64,000 nucleotides of DNA from contig JAGPXD010000005.1 of assembly GCA_020746995.1 (NCBI GenBank), forward strand, positions 2,914,001 through 2,978,000. Direction: 5' to 3'. The translations under genes and the position numbers were made by a program. Position 1 is the first letter of the stretch. Each line of letters starts with the position of its first letter. The stretch comes from Plectosphaerella cucumerina (lineage: Eukaryota; Ascomycota; Sordariomycetes; Glomerellales; Plectosphaerellaceae). Below the pieces are notes generated by a model, which saw only the letters and a program-made list of their open reading frames with translations, was not told the origin of the DNA and did not search any database. Shown piece by piece: positions 34,027-44,072 of the stretch.

Positions 34027-35906
34027 ATGGACCCTTCAACGACTCTCTTTACTTTTCTCTTGTAAGTCGCCTGGGTCTTGCATTGTCCGGTTGCATCTCG
34101 TCTCTCTCTCTTTTCTGCTTCCTCGGCGTTTGCTGCTTTGTTGCTCCCTCACCCTCGCTGGCCGACATTCGCTTCCGTCTACTTCGACCCCTGCCAAGAC
34201 ATCTCGGACAACACCCGCTACATTCCACAGCATCACAATAGCTTTGTTGCTGTCTGAATGCAGATTGTATGCCCACCCAATCCGAGTGTCTAATTGAAAA
34301 CTCGACTCGAGAACCCGCCCATGACCCTACAGAACATTCCAAGCCAAGTGGCCCAACCAATCTCACCTCATCTCACCTCTCCACTTGCCGGACCTCAGCC
34401 ACGAGATGAACATTGCTGACCACCGCAAAGTCAGACACATCCCTCGACGCGCTCCGTCCATCTGATAGGCTCCTGGGATAACTTTTCCACATCATACGCC
34501 ATGGAGCGTGACGTTCGACGGGACCGCGGCCAATGGCGCGGCTGCTACTCTTTCAAGGACATTGTCTGCGACGATGATCAAGGAGCTGGTCTCAAGAGGA
34601 ATGGTGGCCTGAAAATGGGCCACACCTACTATTACTATGTAAGCCTCCGGCTCTTGTTCCGTGCCGTTCCGCCCTGAGGCTGACACCCTCATTTCAGTAC
34701 GAGCTGGACGGCTCTTACGAGACCCACGACCACAGCCTGCCATCAACAACACACTGCCCCTACCTGCCCGGCCAGCTGGTCAACACCCTCGAAGTCCCTA
34801 ACGAGAAGGTCCTGAGAAAACGAAGCGCCTCCCTGAGCTCCATGCGGTCCATCAACTTCATGACCACAAACCCTCGCGACAAGTTCATCACCCCCAGACC
34901 TGCACCCCGAGTGCCCGAGTTCCCCGCCCAGCGCCTCGGCACCGCACCACATCAACCGCCTGTCTCCTCGTCTGTCCCGTCAGAACGACCAATGTCCCCG
35001 ACATCATCCTGGCGGCGCCTTTTCCGCCTGAGAAGCTCCAGCCGTGGCAGCGAGCGCGGCAGGCCTCAAGAGCTCAATGAGAGGTGTCTTTCGCCCGACA
35101 CCTCGCCCGAAGACACTAAGAGCATGGTCTCTTCTCACGGCTCTCGCAGCAGAGACATCTCGCCCGAGTCGCTCCGTCGCTTTCTCGTCGACGACTCCCC
35201 TACTAGGGCGAGGACTCCCGGCCCTGACGATCGCCCAACGCTGTCGATACCCGAGGACATTGCCGAAGAGAACGAGGACGACGACAACTTCGCGACGTCT
35301 GCCGTGTCGGAGAACAACCTCTTCCCGACTTGCTTATCGCCACCTCCCTTCAAGCGCTCTCACTCGGATGGCAGCATGCCCACTGCCACGAACAGCAGCC
35401 AGATGACCCTCAAGCAGTACATCACATCCACCTCGGACATCCCCCGATCGCCGTTCCAGACTCGTCCCGATACGGATCTTCCCAGCTCCCGCTTCTCCAT
35501 CTCGTCCGTGTCGAGCGTCGTCTCTGCTGGCCTCCCCAACGATGAAACCCCCTCCTTCTACGACTCACATGACGACGACGATGTCCTGTCGTCGAACGAT
35601 GGCGACGCCTTCTCCTTCCAGCCCCTGTCGCTGCCCGGCGCCAGGCAGAAGTCGCTGGACTCGAACTACGAGCCCTTCCCCGGCTACAGCCTGCCCCGCG
35701 GACTGGACGGCATCGACAAGCCCAAGACGGATGTGCCTGCGAGGTACAACGCCACGGACTCGCCGCCCCTCATTGCCCGCGCCGACACGGGCGTGCCCCT
35801 CGTCGGGCACACGTCCCTCCTCGCTGCCCCCGGCGATCACGGCATCGACGACTTTGTGAGCGAGATGGCCTGGATGGTCGAGGTCATCCGCGGAAAGCCC
35901 ACCTAG
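34027..35906 (+). CDS. Fungal protein with N-terminal E-set/CBM48 (AMPK-beta-like) domain and disordered tail
   Basis: Proposed exons: 34027-34061, 34431-34638 and 34698-35906, giving 483 residues. Exon 2 in frame reads VHLIGSWDNFSTSYAMERDV, and GSWDNF is the core strand pair of AMPK-beta/CBM48-type glycogen-binding E-set domains. The domain continues through GQWRGCYSF and GHTYYYYYELDG, then CPYLPGQLVNTLEVPNE. From about residue 125 the protein is Ser/Pro/Arg-rich and probably disordered, with many SP sites, ending IDDFVSEMAWMVEVIRGKPT. The first exon (MDPSTTLFTFL) is inferred from the GTAAGT donor and phase; its acceptor at 34430 is an AAG, so exon 1 is the weak part of the model. A start at 34501 would truncate the E-set fold. 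Function unknown; carbohydrate or kinase binding is possible. Confidence 0.72.
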
Positions 35907-36448
35907 ACGAAGGGGGCTGTTTTCACTATTACACTACTATCATGATACCCACCCCTAGCGAATTGTTTGGTTGCCCGACTGCGCTCGGCCCCGCGGGCCG
36001 GGAAGGCAGTTGAGAGTTGTTTGCTTTTTTGTCGGTTGCATCCAGGGGCGGTCTTGGATGAGACTGTCCCGGCGTTTTTTGGATCTGTAGACAGGGATTC
36101 ATGTGGTCATAGAATGGAGGGCTGGCTTGTAGTGCTGCCTCTGAGATGATGGATGTCATGGCGGATCTTGCCAGCTGGACAGGCCTGGACCGGTTGATGA
36201 ATATACAGGGATGACCTGAATTTGCAGTGTGTGCTCCTGAGAAGTGGGATATCGATGAAGTCTCTCACATCGGTGAGTCCCCGGACTCCCCTAGGTACCA
36301 TTCCCCGAGGCCGGTTTCGCTATCAGGACAGTTGCTACAACACCACCCCAATCGACAGGTCAACTCTCCGGGACCCTAATTAGCAGAGTGACCATCTTGA
36401 TTTCCGCGATGGCCAGCCTTTACTAATCCAGCCGCCTCTCGGGTTTCA
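35907..36448. other. 3' intergenic region between convergent genes
   Basis: This lies between the stops of the E-set gene (plus) and the PNP gene (minus). No coding sequence or RNA gene was recognised. Confidence 0.5.
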
Positions 36449-37672
36449 CTACCGCCAAATACCACCAGATACATCACCTTGATTGGCAAGGCCTCCGTTT
36501 CCCATGGTAATATTCGACATTGTCCGGCTACCGGGCGCCCGCTGCCCGTTGGGCGCACTCGGTCCTCGCTCCAGCCCCTGGGAGTTGGGAGTAGCAGAAG
36601 CAGAGTAGTTATGAGGCGGATCGTCCAAGTGCAGCTTCTCGATAAGAGCCCTCGTCACCGCCGCCGCCCTCGCGGCCGCATACGCCTGCCATAGCTTGTT
36701 CTTGTGGCTGTCGGCATAGTCGCAGACTCCCTTGACCATCAGAGTGGGCACCTCGTCCCAGACGCCGGCGACCTCCATCTCAAAGGCCACAAGGTCATGG
36801 TCCTTGGCGAGCCGGTCGCGGTCGAGGCTCGACTTTAGGACCATGTTGGCTGAGCCGATCCGGCCAAGGACGATCTGCAGGGGGCGATGGGGGGTTCCTA
36901 CCCTGCAGGGCTGTGGTGCTGCTGTAGCTGCAGCGGGACAGCCGCAGTCATCGCAAGAGTCCTTGGAGGCTTTATGGCACACCTCGCCGACTTTTGCGCA
37001 ATGGGCGCATTCGCCTAGCCTCGACGTCGGGTGGTGTTTGTGGAGGAGATCGGCCGGGTAGCATCTATCAGAGCCCTCCGGGGGTTCCTGGTAGTCTGTC
37101 TCTGGTTCTTCGGTAGCGGCCTTCTCCTGGAGTTTTTCGAGATGAGCAGCTGCCTGCACGAGCAGCTGTTTCCTGAGAGGAGGCACCTTCAGATGGGCGA
37201 GCAGCGAGCGCACCTCTCTCGCAGGCCTGCCCTTCGAATCTTCGAGGGTGTCACGGACGACGAATCTCTCATGGAACTGTCTGCCGCTGTCGTACTGCAC
37301 CACCGCCGTGCTGATGATAACATCGCCGAGATAGAGCCCCCTCGACCCCACGGAGGGAACGCCGGCGCATATGCCGACTACGAAGGCCATTCGGAGGTTG
37401 GGATAGCTCATGTGCAGGGTGGCCGCGGCTGTGGAGGCACTCGTGGTGCCCATTTCGGACAGGATGACAACAACGACATTACGCCGGCCCATGGTGGCTA
37501 TGATGTATAAGTTGCGGTCTCCGGAGGCGATGCCCAGGTCGAGACCTTCGTTGCTGTATAGGCGGTCGCAGAGATGGAGGACTGCGGCGGCTTCGAGCGG
37601 GAGGGCGCAGATGATGGCGATTTTGAAGTCGGAACGCCCCGAGGGGCGTGGAGGGTCCATATCTGTGTCCAA
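36449..37672 (-). CDS. PNP_UDP (nucleoside phosphorylase-fold) protein with C-terminal amyloid-like motif: likely NLR partner effector
   Basis: Single exon, 407 residues. After a short Pro-rich start, FKIAIICALPLEAAAV begins the nucleoside-phosphorylase fold typical of fungal NLR effector domains. FVVGICAGVP, LYLGDVIIS and the C-terminal VAFEMEVAGVWDEVP and GVCDYADSHKNKLWQ blocks follow (fold about 17-340). The EME and CDYAD residues that line the nucleoside/ribose site in this family are present. An unusually Cys-rich stretch lies at about 208-255 (eight Cys, including CAHC and CDDCGC), where relatives usually have one CxxC. After a disordered linker (345-380) the last 23 residues carry the motif MSNITMGNGGLANQ, matching the N-terminus of the NLR gene transcribed head to head from 38044. 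I infer a receptor/effector pair; catalysis is not shown. Confidence 0.9.
   Translation of the reverse strand: MDTDMDPPRPSGRSDFKIAIICALPLEAAAVLHLCDRLYSNEGLDLGIASGDRNLYIIATMGRRNVVVVILSEMGTTSASTAAATLHMSYPNLRMAFVVGICAGVPSVGSRGLYLGDVIISTAVVQYDSGRQFHERFVVRDTLEDSKGRPAREVRSLLAHLKVPPLRKQLLVQAAAHLEKLQEKAATEEPETDYQEPPEGSDRCYPADLLHKHHPTSRLGECAHCAKVGEVCHKASKDSCDDCGCPAAATAAPQPCRVGTPHRPLQIVLGRIGSANMVLKSSLDRDRLAKDHDLVAFEMEVAGVWDEVPTLMVKGVCDYADSHKNKLWQAYAAARAAAVTRALIEKLHLDDPPHNYSASATPNSQGLERGPSAPNGQRAPGSRTMSNITMGNGGLANQGDVSGGIWR
36452..36520 (-). other. Candidate amyloid-signalling motif at the C-terminus of the PNP protein
   Basis: Residues 385-407. MSNITMGNGGLANQ aligns without gaps to MDDIRFGDSSIANQ in the NLR (Met, Ile, Gly, Ala, Asn and Gln identical; N/D, M/F and L/I conservative), and the next residues share G and V. 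The position at the extreme C-terminus after a disordered linker is where HET-s-type motifs sit in effectors. Confidence 0.6.
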
Positions 37673-38043
37673 ATATGTGACTGGCGCTTGAGTGTGCAGA
37701 GAAGAGGCTTGACGCTAGGTTTCTCACTACTTCACATTCTGGTCCTCCCCACGGACTAAAGAGGCGCACAGCGATGCTGATGCCAGGACGATTGCCGCGA
37801 TGACATTCAGCCCAAGCAGCTGATGATTCTCTGATTGGATAGAGGCACAGCGGAGATGAGTCCTGCATGATCCTGAGCGGGGTAAATTGGACGTGGTTGC
37901 GACCAGGCTGTGAGGCAGAAGGCTCTCGGCGCTTCGCCACGACAACCTCGAATGTCAACAGCATTTGTCACTCACAGACTCGGTCGAATGTCTCACCCCA
38001 GCAGCAGAACTGCACATTCTTGATCTGTGTCGTGCCGGTGAAG
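37673..38043. promoter_or_regulatory. Bidirectional promoter of the PNP/NLR pair
   Basis: Only 371 bp separate the two divergent start codons, so the genes probably share regulatory DNA. No specific element was recognised. Confidence 0.6.
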
Positions 38044-40650
38044 ATGGCAAACCACGACGATGGCATTCGCAGCATGGACGACATCAGGTTCGGCGACAGC
38101 TCTATCGCTAACCAGGGAAACGTCGGCGTCCTCCACCATGACAACATCAGGTTCCGTGCCGACCCGTCCGCCAACCAAATGAACTACCATGCGAACAATC
38201 AGACCAATACTCACAACTATTACGGTACTCCAACACCGGGCACGCCCCCTGTCCAGGCCTGCGTGCGCGTTGGGCTGCCGCCCCGTAATGCGAATCGCGT
38301 TGAACGAAAGGACCTCTTCAGGGAACTCGAACAGATGCTGCCGAGGGGAGAGGAGCACTATCCAGTTGCGCTATGGGGTCTTCCAGGCTCTGGGTATGTT
38401 GTCAGTCTCCTTAGACCACGATACTCGAGCATCTTGGATTGACATGGAGATGCTGGGTTCAGGAAAACGCAACTTGCACTCCATTACGCATATCAACGCT
38501 TTGATCCAAAGAAGTGCTCCGTCTTCTGGGTTCAAGCCAAGGACGAAAACACCATCATCGACAGCTTCAGGACAATGGCACGCAAAGCTGGATTCGGCAT
38601 GTCTGCCGAAGACCGCGAGATGCTGCTATATGTTCGGGAGTGGATCGAAAGCCAGCCGACATGGCTCATGGTCATCGACGGCGCAGATGACGTAGAGGTT
38701 TTCACAAGGAACATCAGCGAGCGAGTCAGGCTCTGCGAGTTCATTCCCGACGGGCCCAATGGCACCGTCATCTGGACGAGTCAGGACAGAAGAATCCTTG
38801 AGGTTGTTGGCTGGACCAGAGGTCTGAAGGTCGACTCCATGAACCCAGATGAAGCCGTCTCACTCCTCGAAATCACGGCAAACCATGGGAAACCATTCAA
38901 CAGCACAGGTGCAGCGCAAGTGTTGGTACTGGAGCTGGGATACAACCCACTCGTTATCTCCCACGTCGCTGCGACGATGCGAGCACACGTCGCGCCCGAA
39001 GAGATGTTGTCCCGGTTGAAAGACCCCCGCACACGCAGCGAGATTTTCGAAACCCGGCGCATCGACCTGGGGACACCACAGGGAGTGTCACGGAGCATTC
39101 TCAGCATGTTGATCGGTCAGGTGGAGAGCTTGGCCACTCATGACCCAGAAGCGTATCGCATCATCGCCATGGTTGCGTACATGGACCGCTATACCATACC
39201 ACTTGACATCTTCCTCGATAGCAACGGGCCCGGAGGAGATCGGCCGGTGAGAAGAGCCATCGCACGACTCAAAGACCTCTCTTTAATCCTCGAAAGCCCG
39301 ATGGATGTGATAAGAAAAACATTCCATGTCAACGGCCTCATACAAGAGGCAATTCGTCATCACCTTGACCAAAGAACGATCCTGGACGACATGTCTAAAG
39401 TCTGCGGAGGCCGGCGAGATCAGGCCAATCTCTCAAGCCACGTTTGTTTTCGAAGCCAGGCTATCACAGCGCTCTTGAGAATAAATCCGTACGAAAGGCG
39501 GCACAGCACTTCTCTTCCAAGACACGTACTCAATGTGTGTCTGTGGGGGCCATACGAGATGGAAGCTCGCGTTGAGATGGCCAACCTCTTGAAAAGGGCG
39601 GGTGATTGTATGAGCTACTGGGGAGGGTGGCGAGACATGGCGACCCCTTACCAAAAGGCTTTGCGACTACGAGTGGCCTCCTTTGGAGCCACCGATTCCA
39701 GGACGATCGACAGCATGGATAGTCTTGGCCATGCACATATGAAGCTGGGCAACTACAAGAGGGCTCTTGAGTCATTCGAGAATGCTCGACATGCTCGTAA
39801 CAAGAGCCTAGGCCTACCTGAAACGCATCCAGATATTACCGGCGATTTGAATATTGGAGTCGCTCGACGCAAGCTGGGACAACTCTCCTTGGCGAAGACG
39901 CTACTCACAAAAAACCTTGATCTCCGAATCCAAAATTTCGGGGTTGACCACGCCGAGACTGCTCTGGGCATGTTTGAGATGTCCCAGCTGGGCCGTGTCC
40001 AAGGGGCTCATGGCTGGGAAATGGAGCTGCTGCAGAAAAGCCTGAGGATTCAAACCGTCCTACTCGAAGCCAGTAACGCACGGACCATGGAGACAAAGAT
40101 GCGCCTCGGAAGCCTTTTGGATCTAATGGGAGATGGCGTCCGAGGTAAAAAACTCCACAAGGAAGTTCTCGATTTTCAGTCTAAGTCCTTCGGCGATCGA
40201 CACCCTCTCACGATGGAAGCCAAGTTGCGCTGTATTACTGCAAGATATTCCTCGGAGGACAACGCGGATCGGTCTCTCCAAGTGGCATCCGAGGTTGCGG
40301 CTGCGTCCGCAGATAAACTTGGCCGGGCTCATCCCCTGACGTTGCGTGCGCGAGGAATTCTCGCCAGTCTCTTGTCCAATGTACGACAAGATTACGCCGA
40401 GGCTGCCGCCATCCAAAGGAGCACCCTGGACATCTACGTTTCTCAACTTGGAAGGACACATTACCTATCTCTCGAAATGCAGGTCTCTCTTGCCAAAACT
40501 CTCTTCTCTCAGGGAGAGATGATAGACAGCAAGAAGCTGGCAACGCCCGCCCATGGCGCTTTGTGTGCACAGTTTGGAAAGGACGATGCAAGGACGATAG
40601 CAGCTGCGGAGCTTCTGGACCGTTTGGCAAATGTACTTGAGGAGGATTGA
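38044..40650 (+). CDS. NLR protein: N-terminal amyloid-like motif repeats, NB-ARC, TPR
   Basis: Two exons: 38044-38393 and 38463-40650, with a 69-nt intron splitting the P-loop (donor GTATGT, acceptor CAG), giving 845 residues. Residues 11-48 hold two copies of a DxIRFxxxxxxANQ motif with an exact 21-residue period, followed by an Asn/Gln-rich linker. NB-ARC follows: Walker A GLPGSGKTQLAL (Lys 118), an SVFWVQA strand, Walker B WLMVIDGADD (about 188), and GYNPLVISHVAA as the GxP region. The C-terminal half (about 450-840) is kinesin-light-chain-like TPRs, for example LGHAHMKLGNYKRALESFE. There is no large N-terminal effector domain; the motif takes its place, as in NWD2-type receptors. The divergent neighbour is a PNP protein with the same motif at its C-terminus. 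Predicted role: ligand-triggered oligomerisation that templates the effector. That role is inferred. Confidence 0.92.
38074..38187 (+). repeat. Tandem 21-residue motif repeat in the NLR N-terminus (candidate amyloid motif)
   Basis: Residues 12-27 (DDIRFGDSSIANQGNV) and 33-48 (DNIRFRADPSANQMNY) align with an offset of exactly 21. Identical positions are D, I, R, F, A, N, Q and N. Twenty-one residues is the length of one HET-s-type pseudo-repeat that forms a beta-solenoid turn pair. That these residues form amyloid is inferred. Confidence 0.65.
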
Positions 40651-41051
40651 AACCGAGCGGCAAGGTCGAGGCACTGTGCGTTGAGGTGCCCATTTGGGGA
40701 AACTGGAAGTGCAACTTGAAGGTGAATGAGACGCGTTTGAACAGTTGAAATCAGATGATGATGAGGGGATCGTTGTTTGCCACCCAAGGCTGCATAAAAA
40801 TGAAGTCATCCCATATAAGATATAAATCAGACGCCGTCTGGTTGGCAGCGTGCCGCACACGCACAACCCGACATATGCGGTCCAAATAATGCTAGTCTCG
40901 GGTCGGAGACAATTGAATTTATGATTAATACTCCAGACAGAACGTTACTTGTGAAATATGTTTCAACTTGATAATATAGGGGATATCACTGTGGGATTCA
41001 TCAAGGGTATCATACAATAATGTTGGTGTTCATACATTCTGATCTCCGCCA
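40651..41051. other. 3' intergenic region between the NLR and swc2 (convergent)
   Basis: AT-richer than its surroundings (about 40780-41035), as expected for two facing 3' untranslated regions. No coding sequence was recognised. Confidence 0.5.
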
Positions 41052-44000
41052 TCATGAGGCTTCCTGGTCTGGGCCGGTGCTCGCTGGGACCAACGCCGGC
41101 TGTTGGGCATCCTCCACCGCTGGTTGAGACTGAACCGGCTGCGCCATGGCCAACTCGACGCCTTCCATTTTGTCCCCGACAGGGTCGGAGGCTCCTTCAG
41201 GGGTAATTTCCGGCACCACAGCAGCTGACTGCGCTTCCGCTGGCTGTGCCGAAGCCGTCTCGATGCCCTCCATCTTGTCCACCACTGGTGCTGGAGCTGG
41301 TTCAGGTATTTGCGGGGTAGCCAGCGTCGGTTGAGGTGGTGCGCTGCCCGCGTCGACGGCTGGGACTGGAACAGGAGCCAGGGTGGGCTTTGTCTCATCG
41401 ACAGGAGGAAATGGCACAAGGGCTGGAGCAGCCACGGCTGTTGGTTGTGCTGGTTCGGGCACCACCGTGACCGGAGTTGGGGCCAGGACTGGGCCAGTGG
41501 CTTCAACTGCAACTGCCCCCTGAACCGGGGCTGGAGCTGGGACTTGCGCCAGAGCTGTTGCCGGAGCTGGAGCTGAAGCTGGAGCCGGGGCTGGAGCCAA
41601 AGCTGGAGTCGAAGTTGGAGCCGGGGCCGGCGGAGGAGCTGTCGCTGAGACTGGTGTTGGAGCCGGTGGCGCCGGAGCCAAGACTGGCCCAGGTGCAGGC
41701 ACAAGAGCTTCGGCAGGCACCGAGGCTGGTGCATGAGTCCCGGTCGGAGCCGGAGCAGATGCCGGAGGAGCCGGGGGTGCCAGGACTGGTGCTGTAGATG
41801 GCACCGGGACTGCTGCTGGTGTCGGAGCTGGAGATGTCACCAACGCCGGCACAGATGCTGGCGCCGAAGCCGGCTTCGTTACCGGAGCTGGTCCCGGGGC
41901 CAATGCTGCCACCGTAGCTGGCGCCCCTGCAGGCTGCTTCGCAACCTCAACAGGCCCATCCGCGTTTCCCCCGGCAGCCGGTGCAACCTCCGCTTTCTTC
42001 TCCACCTCCTCAACCTTCCTCTTCGGCCCCCCCTTCAAGAACCTCTCCGGCACACCATGCGCCGCCTGCGTACAACTTCCCACCCACGCCCCAACAAGCG
42101 CACTAAACCGATACTCCCCCCTCGCAAGACGCTGCAGCTGCTGGTAGGCATAGCTGTTGTGATAGTGCAGGCCGGTACGAGGGTCGCGGTAGCGAGCCGG
42201 GTGGCCGGTGATGGCGCAGATAGGGACGGGGGCGGGCTTGGGGAGCTTGGAGAGGGGGCGGCGGCCGAAGAGGACTTGCGTCTGGGCGGTCTTATCGCGG
42301 ATGAGGTCCTTGTCGAAGTTTTGGAGGATGATGGCGTGGCGGGTTGTTTTAGTGGTGGATTTGGGGGCGGAGGGTTCGTCCTTGGGTTGGGGGAGGTCGT
42401 CTGTTAGGGAGGTTGGGGTGTTGATGCTTGGTGGTGCTGGGGGGAGGGTCTGAGGGAGGGAAGGTTGGGTGGTAGGTGCTGGGGGAGCTGATGATGTTGG
42501 AGGAGCGCCGTTGGGAGTTAAAGCTGCTGGGAGAGCACCGTTCGTGGTCGAGGGTGCTGGGGGAGCGCCGTTGGGAGCTGATAGTCCTGTTGCAGCGCCG
42601 TTGAGGGCCACGGGTGCTGGAGGAGCACCATTGGGAACTGAAGGTGCCTCGCTGGGTGTCATGGGCGGTAGAGAGAGAGGCGATGGCCGCTGGGTGGTGT
42701 TCGGTGGTGCGAGCACGCTCGACTTGGATGGCCCGGGGTGAAGGCCAGCGGGAGGAGCGAGGACCGGAAGGGCGAGGATGGGGGCTTTGAGTCCCGGTGG
42801 TGGTGTGCAGTTGGGAATGGCGAGGGGCGAGCTGTTGGCGATGGGGGGTGCCATCGAAGACGGCGCTGCCATGGGGCTTGGTTGTTCGGGAGGGGGTGGT
42901 GCTGCCGTCTGTGGTGCCGGTGATGGAGGCACAGCAGGAGCCGTCGCCTGGTCTTCCGTCTTGACGACCGTCGGGGGTTCAGCCGGTGTCGACGCGGTAG
43001 CCGTGACCGGGGCCTGGACCTCGGTGGGAAGTTCAGCAGAAGGACCCTCATCCTTCTCCTCCCCAGCCTTCCCCCTCCCCCTCCCCGTCTTCCCCTTCTC
43101 CGGCTTCTCCTTCTTCTCCCTCTTCTTCCTCACCGGCTTCTCCTCAATACTGACCGCCATCCCCCCCTTATCATCCCCCTCCCATATTCCCACGCCGCTC
43201 CACATCGTCACCACCGGCCCCCTCAGCGTCCTGTTATTCAGCGCCGCAAGCTTCGCCAGCCTCGCCTCCTCGCGTACCTTCTCCGCCTCCTCCCATCTGT
43301 TCAAGCTCTTCGAGTTACGCTTCTCCACCCTCGCCGCCTCGGCCAGCCGTTCCTCCTGCGTCATCGGCGGCTTCCGCAGCGCTTCGGCCCGCTTGGCCTT
43401 CTTCTCCATCGCGGCAACCTGCCGCAGCCGCTTGGCCTCGCGCTCCAGCATTTGCTGGTGCAGCTGCTCCTTGCCGAGCACCGTCGTCTGCCGTGCTGAG
43501 GCGCGCGTTGGCTGGTCCGCGTTGGCGGGGAGCCAGCTTGTGCGTTCTGACTTCTTCTTGGGGCGCGGGGCGGCCGTTGAGGATGAGAGGTCGGGTGTGC
43601 GGGGGCTGCCGGCTGCGGAAGGGCGCTCGTCGATGCGGACCTTTTTGCGGAATTTGGCGGGGATGGCGTCCTGGGCTTTCCGTTTCTTGCGCTGCGCTGC
43701 GCGGGCTTCGCGGGCCTTGCGCTCCAGTTCTTGTTCGCCTTCTAGGTCGTCGCCCTTGTTGTCGTCCTCCGAGTCGGATGACGAGTCCATTTGCACGTCG
43801 GAGCCGCCGTCGTCTACGTCTGTGAAGCCCGCGTCGGACCCATCCTCGGCGAAGAGTAGCTCCAGTTCGTCATCGGGTTCTTCTGTCGCGAGCATCGACT
43901 TCATGCGGTTGCCGGCCGTAGACCGCTTGGCGCGGCCCGTGGCTAGCCATTCGACAGGCGTGGGCGTGGCGGTCGAGGTGTTGTCGCCATCATTGCTCAC

Positions 44001-44072
44001 GACGCTGCTCTCCGAGTCAGACGAGTCGTCGTGTGTCGACGACGGCCGCGTGCTGGCTTCCGTATCTGCCAT
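41052..44072 (-). CDS. swc2: SWR1 complex subunit Swc2 (YL1/Vps72) with long Pro/Ala-rich C-terminal extension
   Basis: Single exon, 1006 residues. The N-terminus has the YL1 features: acidic/Ser patches, RAKRSTAGNRMKSMLATEE and ELELLFAEDGSDAGF (the H2A.Z-binding region), then a long basic helical part (about 100-300). The YL1_C domain lies at about 578-672 (ILQNFDKDLIRDKTAQTQVLFGRRP then CAITGHPARYRDPRTGLHY). In the SWR1 remodeller this protein recognises H2A.Z-H2B and helps exchange it for H2A. The segment before YL1_C (about 340-560) is Pro/Ala/Thr-rich with NGAPPAP-like repeats. About 330 residues after YL1_C are almost purely Ala, Pro, Val, Thr and Ser. The protein is larger than usual family members because of these low-complexity parts. 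The frame stays open throughout, so the tail appears coding. Confidence 0.92.
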   Translation of the reverse strand: MADTEASTRPSSTHDDSSDSESSVVSNDGDNTSTATPTPVEWLATGRAKRSTAGNRMKSMLATEEPDDELELLFAEDGSDAGFTDVDDGGSDVQMDSSSDSEDDNKGDDLEGEQELERKAREARAAQRKKRKAQDAIPAKFRKKVRIDERPSAAGSPRTPDLSSSTAAPRPKKKSERTSWLPANADQPTRASARQTTVLGKEQLHQQMLEREAKRLRQVAAMEKKAKRAEALRKPPMTQEERLAEAARVEKRNSKSLNRWEEAEKVREEARLAKLAALNNRTLRGPVVTMWSGVGIWEGDDKGGMAVSIEEKPVRKKREKKEKPEKGKTGRGRGKAGEEKDEGPSAELPTEVQAPVTATASTPAEPPTVVKTEDQATAPAVPPSPAPQTAAPPPPEQPSPMAAPSSMAPPIANSSPLAIPNCTPPPGLKAPILALPVLAPPAGLHPGPSKSSVLAPPNTTQRPSPLSLPPMTPSEAPSVPNGAPPAPVALNGAATGLSAPNGAPPAPSTTNGALPAALTPNGAPPTSSAPPAPTTQPSLPQTLPPAPPSINTPTSLTDDLPQPKDEPSAPKSTTKTTRHAIILQNFDKDLIRDKTAQTQVLFGRRPLSKLPKPAPVPICAITGHPARYRDPRTGLHYHNSYAYQQLQRLARGEYRFSALVGAWVGSCTQAAHGVPERFLKGGPKRKVEEVEKKAEVAPAAGGNADGPVEVAKQPAGAPATVAALAPGPAPVTKPASAPASVPALVTSPAPTPAAVPVPSTAPVLAPPAPPASAPAPTGTHAPASVPAEALVPAPGPVLAPAPPAPTPVSATAPPPAPAPTSTPALAPAPAPASAPAPATALAQVPAPAPVQGAVAVEATGPVLAPTPVTVVPEPAQPTAVAAPALVPFPPVDETKPTLAPVPVPAVDAGSAPPQPTLATPQIPEPAPAPVVDKMEGIETASAQPAEAQSAAVVPEITPEGASDPVGDKMEGVELAMAQPVQSQPAVEDAQQPALVPASTGPDQEAS

